A stretch of DNA of 54,509 nt from JBDRMV01 sp043825615. GTDB lineage: Bacteria; CG03. The position numbers were made by a program, and so were the translations under genes. The stretch covers positions 1-54,509 of the forward strand of contig JBDRRS010000007.1 in NCBI GenBank assembly GCA_043825615.1, written 5' to 3'. Below, piece by piece: positions 1 through 7,782 of the stretch. The number at the start of each line of letters is the position of its first letter. The first letter of the stretch is position 1. The notes beneath the pieces are model-generated. The model saw only the letters and a program-made list of their open reading frames with translations, did not search any database and was not told the origin of the DNA.

Positions 1-3000
1 AAAGTCCCGCTGCTCAAATCAACAACATCAACTGCTGTGCCCTGTAACTTCAGGCCTTCCGAATTGAGATTGAAAAACTTGTAGTTGCTCGCGTTCATTG
101 TTCCTGACGAGGCAAAACCGTAATACCCGCCGCTCGCCGACGACGTGGATATCGTGGGCTCCGCCGGTGTTCCTTCCATAGTAATAGTCCCGCCGACTTC
201 AACATTTAGCCGTGTGCCGACGGTTGAACTGCTGAACTCAATTATCTTTTGAACGCCGGCATCATTTGACGACGAAACCGTCACAAAATAAAACGCATCT
301 CCTATTTGATAATCGCCTGTCTGAACCGTAAACGAAACGCCGCGGTCAGATGATGTATATTCTGAAAGTTCCTGCGCATTACTCGGAGTATCAAGTAACA
401 GCACATTCCCTGTTCCTCTCTTCACTGAAAATATGGACGTAGCGGAAGCGTCAGTGCATTTCACTTCCCAGAATTCTGTCAAAGTTTTTCCGTCACTGGT
501 TTGAGGACTTGAAATTGAACCCGTCCCTTTTAATGTTGAATTCGGCTGTGTCGCTGCTGAAACATAAAGCAGTCCGGCATAATTAAATGTCCCGGTGCTT
601 CCGCTTGGAATGTTGTAGTCGCCCCAAATTTTTGTTGTGCCTGTTGAACCGTCCTGATTATACGAAATAAGGTAAGAACCAGCAGTATCAATACCTGAGG
701 TTTCCACTTTTGTTGGAGAATATAAATTACAATTCTTTAAGATTAGTTTTGAAACAAAACCCGCCTCATAGCCAATATCTCCGCTTGTATTATTTCCCTC
801 TTTTCCTAATTTACAATCTACAACTAAATTGTCAGCAGAATTTCTTGTAAAAATACCATATTGAGAATTTGAGTAACAACTGTTATTAATAAAAATGTTA
901 TTGGAGCCGTTATTAAGTCGAAAGCCCGAAGAATTTGAGTAACACCTATTGTTGGACAATGTATTATTAAAACTATCGAATAGGAAAATACCGTGAAAAG
1001 TATTTAGGTAGCAACTGTTATTACTGATTGTATTACTATCGGAATTGTAATAAACCAAAATACCATATTCAGAATTCGAATAACAACTATTATTGATTAC
1101 AGTACCACTGGAACTACCGTAAAAGTAAATACCCGTTGCGCTGTTTAAATAACAACTATTCCCGTCAACAACATTAGCATTAGAAGTATTGGCGAAGTAA
1201 ATGCCAGAGGTATTTGAGTAGCAACTGTTATTATCGAAGATATTGTTGGAACTATTATCAACTCTAATACCATAGGAAGAATTTGAGTAACAACCGTTAT
1301 TACTAAGAGTATTACTGGAAGTATTAAGCAGGTGAATGCCAAACTGGGAATTTGAGTAACAACTGTTGTTATTCAGCGTGTTGTTAACACCATTGTTAAG
1401 CAAAATACCATCGTAAAAAGAATAACAGCTATTATTAGTTATGGTATTACTGGAGGTGGAATTAAAGAAAATGCCATCATATCCACCATTATAAATGCTG
1501 CAATAGTTTATTTTACCCATTGTTCCTGAACCATCAAAAGTTATTCCGTATTTTCCGGAACTATTCACTCCCAGATAACTTGCTTCTACATATTTCATAT
1601 TAAAGTTTGCCTCTGTCTGGGAGAGATTTCGGATGTATGCTTTATATGTGCTTGTGGCTGAAGTTATAACGCAGTTTCTTAAAAGGTTTACAACCTCCGC
1701 CCCTGCTGAATGATTTACACTCAAAGTGGAATTAAGTGTAATAACGTTTCCGCTGATTAAAGTTATTGTTCTTTCCTCTGTTGTATTACTTAATGAACTT
1801 GCGCCGATTGTTACAACATCTCCTAACTTCCATCCTGTTGAGTCAGTTGTTGTAAGCTGATTCTGTGCTGAATTTGCCTGAACTGATAATGTCGTCCGCC
1901 AGAAATTCATGCTGTTTCCCCGGACGTCAAAGACGCCGCCGTTCTGGACAATAATTCCATATTGACCGGCAGAGGCACATTTAATTTTTAGCGTTGAGAT
2001 GTAACCGGTATTCGGGGGCATTAGGAATTTTCCGCCGGTAACCCCACCCATTATTTTAAGATTGCCTGCTATGGTTAGAGACCTTGTGGAAACAGCCCCG
2101 TCAAACTGCAAAGTCCCGAAATCATAAACGGTAACGCTGGAACATTCTGCGTTAAACATATTGAATGTTACCGTGTGGGAAATCTCAACCACGCTCGCCG
2201 GATTAGGAGGACTCCCTTTATCCCATATCGCTCCGGCGGCCCAGTCCCCGCCCTGAATACTCTTCCAGATTCCTCCCTGCGGGACTTGCGCATGGGCCGT
2301 TGCTCCGTTTGAAAGCTCTGACCAGTTCGGCACTTCGTCGGCGTGCCAGATTTTGAAATAATATGTTGCGCCCGCATTCAATCCCGTCACGGTATATGAA
2401 ACCTGCGTCGTCGGGGAAACTCCGCTTGTGGATTTAATTACCTGGGCGCTCTGATACATCCATACGGGAGTAGAATATGTTGCATACTGTATTCTGAACT
2501 GCGAACCCGCAGGAAGAGGGTCCGTCCATCCATCATCTCCGGGCGCCGACCATGTCAAATCCACTTCCCCCTCACTTAAACCTGTATATGCTGCCAAATC
2601 ACTGACTGCTGCCGGGGGGCCCGGGTCACTGTCACCCGCCAGATAATATCTCATTGTGGCAAAGTCTGTGTCCCCCGTGGTTCCGCTGTTTGACACATAA
2701 CCTGTGACATACACTGCTGATGAAACTCCCACAGCCACACCTTTGACAGAATCATCGTAACTGCTGTCATAAGTAGCTGAAGAAAAAATTGTTGAAAGAT
2801 CGGCACTGTATTTCAGCGTAACATAATCGTTGTAAGAACCGTTCAACTGGTATCCCGCAACAATAACATTATTCTGCCCATCCACTGCAACCGCTCTTGC
2901 GGCGTCATTATTTATCGCGTTCCCATAAGTCGCTGAGGAGAGAACAGACAGAGCATTGTCATATTTTATAGTAAAAATATCTCTGTCGGCTCCGTCCCAT

Positions 3001-6000
3001 ATCCAGCCGGTAACGATAATATCGTCGGTGGAATTTACCGCGACACCCTGCGCCGAATCGTCCATGGAAGAAGGTCCCGCATGGGTTACCGAAGAAATGA
3101 GAGTATCTAAAATTGCGTTGTACTTAACCGTAAAATAATCACTGTCGGCACCGTTGGATGACTCTCCCGTGACAATAACATTACCGTTTGAATCAATAGC
3201 GACGGCATTCGCAACGTCGTCTCCGTTAGCCGCTCCATTCAATGTTTCGGAACCGAGGAAACCCAGCGAAAAATTGTATCTCCTGATAATGTAATCGTTA
3301 TTTGCCCCATTGTTCGTGGCGCCGACAACAACAATCTCGCCATACGGAGATATCGCTATTCCGTAAGCGGCATCTGCATAAGTGCTGTCGTACACCGCCG
3401 AGGAAACAAGCACCAGCGATGAATCAAACTTAATAACCCTGATATCCGTATCAGTAGCATTGCTTTCATATCCCGCAACGAATACTTCCCCCGCGGGAGT
3501 AACAGCCACGGCATAAGCGCGGTCGTGACCATGGGCATCGCCGTCATAAACCGCAGAAGCAATTTTGTTGCCGTTTGAATCATATTTTATTATTACCCAG
3601 TCAAAACCCGAAGCCCCGTTTGAAGATGCGCCTACCATATAAATGTAAGGCCCGCCTCCTGAAATCGTGTCCACTGCCACACCGTAGGCAAAATCAGTGC
3701 TGTTGCCGTCGTAGTCAGCCCCGCCCGCTGACGAGAAATTCCCGGTAAAAGACCCCGGTGCACCGCCGCCATCTTGCGCCCTTGCGCAGTTTATTGAGGC
3801 GAAGCCTGACTGATATACGCTTATGTCCGGCCATGTTCCCAAGTTGCTTGCATCATCATATGCTTTGATTGCAAAATAATAAGTTGTCCCTCCGTTTAAA
3901 CCTGAAACAACCCTTCCCGTCTCTTCCTGACCGAAAGTTCCGGGCGTCCAGCCATCGGCATCCATGTATGTCGAAACTCTTGCGTCGTAAAAATCCCAAC
4001 CGCCGGAGCCAATTACATTTGTAGCGTATTTTACAATATACCCCTGAATGTTTCCGCCGCCTGTCCCATCGTCGCCGGGCGCTGTCCATTTAAGTTTTAC
4101 CGTCCCCCCGGAGTCCCCCGTCAGCGCCGTAAGATTTGAAATCGCCGACGGTGGAGTGGCATCTCCAGTGTAAGTTACCACAACTTTTATGAAATCCGAA
4201 TACAGAACGGAAGGCGGGTCTCCAATCCCAGCGCCCCTCCCCACGGCATACGCATAGAGATAACCGCCGGAAATGTAATTTCCGAAATTTGAAGCGATGG
4301 CGCTGCTTAAAACAACTTCCGCTTCGCCGTCATATCCGTCAAGGAAAATCCAGGCGGATGAATTAAAATCCCAGATACGAATCTGCGTCGATGTGCTGTT
4401 GAACGCGGTATTATATCCATCCCATTCAACATAAATCTGGCTGATACTTGAAGTCGCCTCGCCGATAGTAAATTTACAGTTTAAAAACGACATATTCGTG
4501 CTGTAAATTGCCGAGGAGTGATACACATCGTTCGCCGAATCTATGTTTGTGTAATCCGTTATTTCTATCTGACCCGTCAGAGCCGGACCTGATGTCGGCG
4601 GGTTGGAGGTATCGACTGCATCGTAAGCCCATTTGTCTGTACCTGCGCCGGTGGTAAAAGTGTATGTGCTTGAAGCGGCGACAGCCGCAGGAGTAACATT
4701 CGTTGACACACCCGTCGCGTAATTCGTTGAAGTATCAAAAGAGTATGCCTTGAAATAATATTTTGTGCCGTTACTAAGACTCGTCACCAAAAGAGTTTCC
4801 GCCGCTTTCGCTACATTCTCGCACCAGTCTCCGCCGGGGCCGCTGGCCGCTCCGTCCGTATACGCTGTTCCGTCAGATGGCGCCGTAAAACTGTTGTTCG
4901 TATTTCTGACGATAAGTATTTTATCCAAATCCGCGTCGGCGGGATCAGTCCAGACGAGCGTTGCTTGTGTATCGCCGGGCGTTGCCGTGAAACTTGTCAC
5001 GTCCGCCGGAGGGGTGGTGTCGCCACCAACGCCAATATCATGTTTTGAGAGCCAAATATTATAAGTTGCCTCACCTACAGAACCAGTTACATAGACATTA
5101 CCACTGGTATCTACTGCAACTCCATAACCAGAATCGCTACCATTTCCAGAACCATTTATCGACATACTTGACTGCAGAACTAAATTTGAATTATACTTTG
5201 CAAGCCAGATATCGGAATTCGTGCCATTATCAATATTACCAGTTACATAGACATTCCCACTTTCATCTGTTGTAACTCCTCTACCATAATCCGTACTATT
5301 AGCAGCATTACGACCATCAAATGTTGTGCCTGTTTGATAAATTAAATTCGAGTTATATTTATATACCCAGATGATAGGATTATTTGGCTCACCAAAAACA
5401 CCAGTTACATAAACATCCCCATTATTATCTACTGTAATTCCATAGCCATAATCATTATAAGAACCCTCAATTGTTTTACTGGATTGCAGAATTAGGTTTG
5501 AATTGTATTTTGCAAGCCAGGTATTGAAATCTGATTCATAAACACTACCAGTTACATAGACATTACCATTGGTATCTACTGCGATTCCATTTCCAGAATC
5601 GTTACCATTTCCAGAACCATTTATGGTTGTGCTTGATTGTAAAATCAGTCCTGAATTGTATTTTGCAACCCAGATATTTTTGTTTGCTCCATAATAAACA
5701 GAACCAGTTACATAGACATTACCACTGGTATCTACTGCAACTCCATAGCCACTACTATTAGAACCCCCTACTGTTATGCTTGACTGCAGTATTAGGTTTG
5801 AATTATATTTTGCAACCCAGATATCTGTCTCTACTCCTCCAGAGACATTACCAGTTACATAGACATTACCACTGGTATCTACTGCAACTCCATAACCAAA
5901 GTCATCATTATTTCCATAACCATTAAATGTCGTGCTGGACTGTAGAATCAGGTTTGAATTGTATTTTGCGACCCAGATGTTATTTGTCGCCGATTCATAA

Positions 6001-6290
6001 ACGTGACCAATTATATAAACATTACCACCGTTATCTACTGTAACTCCATAACCACCATCACTGTTATTCCCAGAACCGTTAAATGTTGTGCTTGAATAAT
6101 TGAATATAGCATGTGCACGTGATATAAATATAAAAAGTAGAAAAACCAGGATGGGAAAAACTATCCTTGAGATTGCCACGCCGGCGGCTCGCAATAACAA
6201 AGAAGGGAAAATACAGCTATGCCTATCGGTAATCAGGGTTCTAATCCTTTTTCTTAATTTACCATATCCTGAAACTATTCTTTTAATCAT
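1..6290 (-). CDS. Giant secreted surface protein, SBBP-like propellers, FN3 domains and right-handed beta-helix (C-terminus beyond window)
   Basis: An uninterrupted frame of 2,096 codons runs from an ATG at 6290 off the left edge. Residues 1-62 form an unusually long signal sequence: basic start, hydrophobic stretch and a SRAHA cleavage site. Visible order: seven about 50-residue SBBP-like repeats (about 70-407, motif VDTSGNVYVTG), an FN3 domain (about 424-510), an unassigned beta-sandwich-like segment (about 544-710), FN3 (712-814), a second set of SBBP-like repeats (844-1217), FN3 (1221-1317), a short lead-in, then a NosD-type beta-helix (about 1354-1840). A role in adhesion or surface-layer binding is inferred; no catalytic motif was recognised. 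A GTG at codon 36 could give a shorter, more ordinary signal peptide. The shine-dalgarno region at 6290 is weak. Confidence 0.88.
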   Translation of the reverse strand, partial: MIKRIVSGYGKLRKRIRTLITDRHSCIFPSLLLRAAGVAISRIVFPILVFLLFIFISRAHAIFNYSSTTFNGSGNNSDGGYGVTVDNGGNVYIIGHVYESATNNIWVAKYNSNLILQSSTTFNGYGNNDDFGYGVAVDTSGNVYVTGNVSGGVETDIWVAKYNSNLILQSSITVGGSNSSGYGVAVDTSGNVYVTGSVYYGANKNIWVAKYNSGLILQSSTTINGSGNGNDSGNGIAVDTNGNVYVTGSVYESDFNTWLAKYNSNLILQSSKTIEGSYNDYGYGITVDNNGDVYVTGVFGEPNNPIIWVYKYNSNLIYQTGTTFDGRNAANSTDYGRGVTTDESGNVYVTGNIDNGTNSDIWLAKYNSNLVLQSSMSINGSGNGSDSGYGVAVDTSGNVYVTGSVGEATYNIWLSKHDIGVGGDTTPPADVTSFTATPGDTQATLVWTDPADADLDKILIVRNTNNSFTAPSDGTAYTDGAASGPGGDWCENVAKAAETLLVTSLSNGTKYYFKAYSFDTSTNYATGVSTNVTPAAVAASSTYTFTTGAGTDKWAYDAVDTSNPPTSGPALTGQIEITDYTNIDSANDVYHSSAIYSTNMSFLNCKFTIGEATSSISQIYVEWDGYNTAFNSTSTQIRIWDFNSSAWIFLDGYDGEAEVVLSSAIASNFGNYISGGYLYAYAVGRGAGIGDPPSVLYSDFIKVVVTYTGDATPPSAISNLTALTGDSGGTVKLKWTAPGDDGTGGGNIQGYIVKYATNVIGSGGWDFYDARVSTYMDADGWTPGTFGQEETGRVVSGLNGGTTYYFAIKAYDDASNLGTWPDISVYQSGFASINCARAQDGGGAPGSFTGNFSSAGGADYDGNSTDFAYGVAVDTISGGGPYIYMVGASSNGASGFDWVIIKYDSNGNKIASAVYDGDAHGHDRAYAVAVTPAGEVFVAGYESNATDTDIRVIKFDSSLVLVSSAVYDSTYADAAYGIAISPYGEIVVVGATNNGANNDYIIRRYNFSLGFLGSETLNGAANGDDVANAVAIDSNGNVIVTGESSNGADSDYFTVKYNAILDTLISSVTHAGPSSMDDSAQGVAVNSTDDIIVTGWIWDGADRDIFTIKYDNALSVLSSATYGNAINNDAARAVAVDGQNNVIVAGYQLNGSYNDYVTLKYSADLSTIFSSATYDSSYDDSVKGVAVGVSSAVYVTGYVSNSGTTGDTDFATMRYYLAGDSDPGPPAAVSDLAAYTGLSEGEVDLTWSAPGDDGWTDPLPAGSQFRIQYATYSTPVWMYQSAQVIKSTSGVSPTTQVSYTVTGLNAGATYYFKIWHADEVPNWSELSNGATAHAQVPQGGIWKSIQGGDWAAGAIWDKGSPPNPASVVEISHTVTFNMFNAECSSVTVYDFGTLQFDGAVSTRSLTIAGNLKIMGGVTGGKFLMPPNTGYISTLKIKCASAGQYGIIVQNGGVFDVRGNSMNFWRTTLSVQANSAQNQLTTTDSTGWKLGDVVTIGASSLSNTTEERTITLISGNVITLNSTLSVNHSAGAEVVNLLRNCVITSATSTYKAYIRNLSQTEANFNMKYVEASYLGVNSSGKYGITFDGSGTMGKINYCSIYNGGYDGIFFNSTSSNTITNNSCYSFYDGILLNNGVNNTLNNNSCYSNSQFGIHLLNTSSNTLSNNGCYSNSSYGIRVDNSSNNIFDNNSCYSNTSGIYFANTSNANVVDGNSCYLNSATGIYFYGSSSGTVINNSCYSNSEYGILVYYNSDSNTISNNSCYLNTFHGIFLFDSFNNTLSNNRCYSNSSGFRLNNGSNNIFINNSCYSNSQYGIFTRNSADNLVVDCKLGKEGNNTSGDIGYEAGFVSKLILKNCNLYSPTKVETSGIDTAGSYLISYNQDGSTGTTKIWGDYNIPSGSTGTFNYAGLLYVSAATQPNSTLKGTGSISSPQTSDGKTLTEFWEVKCTDASATSIFSVKRGTGNVLLLDTPSNAQELSEYTSSDRGVSFTVQTGDYQIGDAFYFVTVSSSNDAGVQKIIEFSSSTVGTRLNVEVGGTITMEGTPAEPTISTSSASGGYYGFASSGTMNASNYKFFNLNSEGLKLQGTAVDVVDLSSGT
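790..1510 (-). repeat. Cysteine-bearing beta-helix coil repeats (about 22 residues each)
   Basis: Nine successive coils carry the pattern NNSCYSNS followed by GI and N-rich turns. Two flanking coils also carry a Cys. The period of 21-24 residues matches one turn of a right-handed parallel beta-helix. The equivalent cysteines would stack in a ladder along the solenoid. Confidence 0.75.
5040..6090 (-). repeat. Seven tandem coding repeats of about 150 bp
   Basis: DNA encoding the first propeller set of the giant protein repeats about every 150 bp. Near-identical blocks encode the VYVTG and NIWVAKYNSN strands. Nucleotide identity between units is high enough that recent unequal crossing-over or copy-number change is likely. 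The second propeller set, at about 2640-3760, is far more diverged. Confidence 0.8.
6169..6197 (-). repeat. CATTGCGAG-type dispersed palindromic element inside a coding region
   Basis: Minus-strand sequence reads ATTGCGAGCC, a GCCGGC centre, then GTGGCAATCTC. This is the usual form of a dispersed element found in many bacterial genomes. It lies in frame inside the signal-sequence codons of the giant protein (residues about 32-41, LLLRAAGVAI). A related copy lies at 54255-54290. Confidence 0.6.
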
Positions 6291-6336
6291 TTAAAACCAA
6301 AATCCCATTTTTTATTTTTCCTCACCATCTGGTAAT

Positions 6337-6366
6337 ATTATATACTCAATTACTCCAGTTTGTCCA
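6337..6366 (-). promoter_or_regulatory. Promoter of the giant surface-protein gene
   Basis: On the minus strand a -35 box TGGACA (6361-6366) is separated by 18 bp from a perfect -10 box TATAAT (6337-6342). A start near 6330 would give a leader of about 40 nt before the ATG at 6290. Confidence 0.6.
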
Positions 6367-6375
6367 CATGCTTTA

Positions 6376-6390
6376 TGTCACAATGTGACA
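6376..6390. promoter_or_regulatory. Perfect 15-bp palindrome upstream of the -35 box, candidate operator
   Basis: TGTCACA-A-TGTGACA is a perfect dyad centred about 20 bp upstream of the -35 box of the giant gene. This is a position typical of an activator. Its TGTGACA half-site recurs next to the promoter at 7682-7710. Confidence 0.5.
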
Positions 6391-6522
6391 GAAGATACAA
6401 AATCCTAAAAGATAACTTTCGCATATAATTTTTTATAAATATTCATTCAACCATGTTCTCGCGTCCTTGACCCGAAAAATCAAAAAAGCAGGGCGCCATT
6501 TTCCATTTTCTTCATTTTCCGA

Positions 6523-6738
6523 TTATACTGATACCGGCGCAAGACTAAATACGCGCGCAAACTTCGTTGCTCTCCGGAGGTCGCCTTCTCGTAAAGATTC
6601 TCTCACCTCATCCAACTTTTGGGCATCTTCGAGAGAGAGATACGGCGACCAACCATCTCCCGTGTCAAGAATTTCCACATCAACTTCTGCGGCATACTCA
6701 CCTTCGCGCACCAGTTTAACATGATGTCTCTTTGTCAT
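6523..6738 (-). CDS. Small antitoxin-like partner of the DUF4258 protein
   Basis: This 71-residue acidic protein starts MTKRHHVKLV and has a WSPYLSLEDAQKLDEVRESL helix region. Its ATG overlaps the stop of the upstream DUF4258 gene by 4 nt (ATGA), so translation is probably coupled. Proteins of this shape commonly follow DUF4258 genes, and a toxin-antitoxin-like pairing is inferred from context only. No catalytic or DNA-binding motif is evident. It is the last gene before the giant protein's promoter region. Confidence 0.65.
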   Translation of the reverse strand: MTKRHHVKLVREGEYAAEVDVEILDTGDGWSPYLSLEDAQKLDEVRESLREGDLRRATKFARVFSLAPVSV

Positions 6739-7073
6739 ACCCGCCTCCTCGTGAAATTATTCGTCCACATATTCGCATCTGGTCTATATGCTGTTACGAC
6801 TACGGCAGGAGAAGACGCACCTTTAGGAATTCCCCAAACCACATGAATCGGACGTGCATCTCTGTCTTTTTCCAAGACAAGAACACACGGACCCTTATGA
6901 TATTCAGGATAATCTTCTACCACAATCCCATTATTCACACCCGTTATTATATCTTTTACGAAAATACCGTCTTCTGCTATCTCATCGTAGCCATGATCGG
7001 AGACCTTAATCTCACGCCTTGCCACTAACTCTTTGATTCTTGCAAACATTTTCACTTTCACCGGTTTAAACAT
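6735..7073 (-). CDS. DUF4258 domain protein
   Basis: This 112-residue protein shows the DUF4258 signature: SDHGYDEIAEDGI near residue 25, then GPCVLVLEKD, RPIHVVWGIPKG and VVVTAYRPD. DUF4258 belongs among RelE/BrnT-like small folds, so a toxin role is plausible but not shown. The start is the first Met (MFKPVKVKMF); the internal MFARIKELV at residue 9 is an alternative. It is coupled by a 4-nt overlap to the small gene downstream. It lies in an accessory patch with tiny membrane peptides and a broken nucleotidyltransferase. Confidence 0.75.
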   Translation of the reverse strand: MFKPVKVKMFARIKELVARREIKVSDHGYDEIAEDGIFVKDIITGVNNGIVVEDYPEYHKGPCVLVLEKDRDARPIHVVWGIPKGASSPAVVVTAYRPDANMWTNNFTRRRV

Positions 7074-7189
7074 ATCTATCGTTTGCCAAAAAGCAAATCC
7101 CGCACTTCCCCTTTTCTCCTTCTTTTCTTTCTACGTCATCCAAAACCGGAACCGTCCCCATTTTTCTACATTCCTCTCGCTGTATATAA

Positions 7190-7279
7190 CTATTTTGTGC
7201 GATACGGATGTTTTTTTATGTAAGAATTAAACCAGATGCCAAAAATTATCATTCCGATCAGCAATATTATAGCCCCCAT
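7190..7279 (-). CDS. 29-residue single-span membrane peptide
   Basis: This short frame encodes MGAIILLIGMI, a hydrophobic stretch with GIW, then a basic tail NSYIKKHPYRTK. A strong ribosome-binding site, AAGGAGG, lies about 7 nt upstream inside the preceding small gene. The ATG directly follows that gene's TAG. One membrane span with a positively charged end is predicted. Its size resembles small accessory subunits of transporters, but no transporter lies nearby and the function is unknown. Confidence 0.55.
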   Translation of the reverse strand: MGAIILLIGMIIFGIWFNSYIKKHPYRTK

Positions 7280-7366
7280 CTAATCCTCCTTCTCATACTG
7301 GTAATAGCCTATTAGTGCAAATGTTATAGCCATCACCAAACTCAAAACTCCTATAACTACTGCCAT
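7280..7366 (-). CDS. 28-residue single-span membrane peptide
   Basis: The frame starts MAVVIGVLSLVMAITF and ends GYYQYEKED*. It has one hydrophobic segment and an acidic tail, opposite in charge to the basic tail of its neighbour. Its last codons carry the ribosome-binding site for the second peptide, and stop and start codons abut (TAG|ATG). This is the best evidence that both are translated. No strong shine-dalgarno is seen in front of this first gene. Confidence 0.5.
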   Translation of the reverse strand: MAVVIGVLSLVMAITFALIGYYQYEKED

Positions 7367-7431
7367 AATTAGGATTTTCTAATCTTGTAACACATCCATA
7401 AAAACCCACACCGAAGCAAATTTTTGATAAG

Positions 7432-7641
7432 TCAAGATAATAATCTTTCAAACCCTGCCTCCTTTACCTCCATTCCCGTTTTCCACGTTCCCCGTTTTGC
7501 CACAAAAAAAATTTCCAATTTCATATCCTTTTCCGACATCACTCTTTCCTTCGCATAGGAGCCGAAAATATATGCCATTACTATTTCAGGTCTCGTCTGA
7601 AAATACTCTTTTAACGGCTTAATCCTATTCTTTACTATCAT
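7432..7641 (-). pseudogene. Truncated MNT-type nucleotidyltransferase, catalytically dead
   Basis: The first 40 residues match a minimal nucleotidyltransferase (MAYIFGSYAKERVMSEKD). The catalytic DxD that should follow the GSYAKG loop reads DMK here. The sequence then degenerates into a Lys/Gly-rich tail and stops at 69 residues, where about 100 or more are expected. No HEPN partner is adjacent. It is the first gene after the consensus promoter at 7682-7710. Confidence 0.6.
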
Positions 7642-7681
7642 GTTATTTCAATATTACTATATACTCTATTTAACTTCTATA

Positions 7682-7710
7682 ATTATATAATGAAAGAAAA
7701 GTTTTGTCAA
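7682..7710 (-). promoter_or_regulatory. Perfect consensus sigma-70 promoter
   Basis: On the minus strand TTGACA (7705-7710), a 17-bp spacer and TATAAT (7682-7687) match consensus at every position. Immediately upstream lies TTGTGACA followed by AAAGCA, shared with the giant-gene promoter. It would transcribe the nucleotidyltransferase remnant, the two membrane peptides and perhaps the DUF4258 pair. Confidence 0.75.
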
Positions 7711-7782
7711 TGTGCTTTTTGTCACAACTTTTAGCGTCGGGAAGCGCAATCTATCAACCGCTTATTTCCCTGAACGGCTAAA

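Noticed and set aside
5040..6090. Regularly spaced repeats that could suggest a CRISPR array
   Set aside because: Units are about 150 bp, in frame, and encode propeller strands of the giant protein. No cas gene is nearby.
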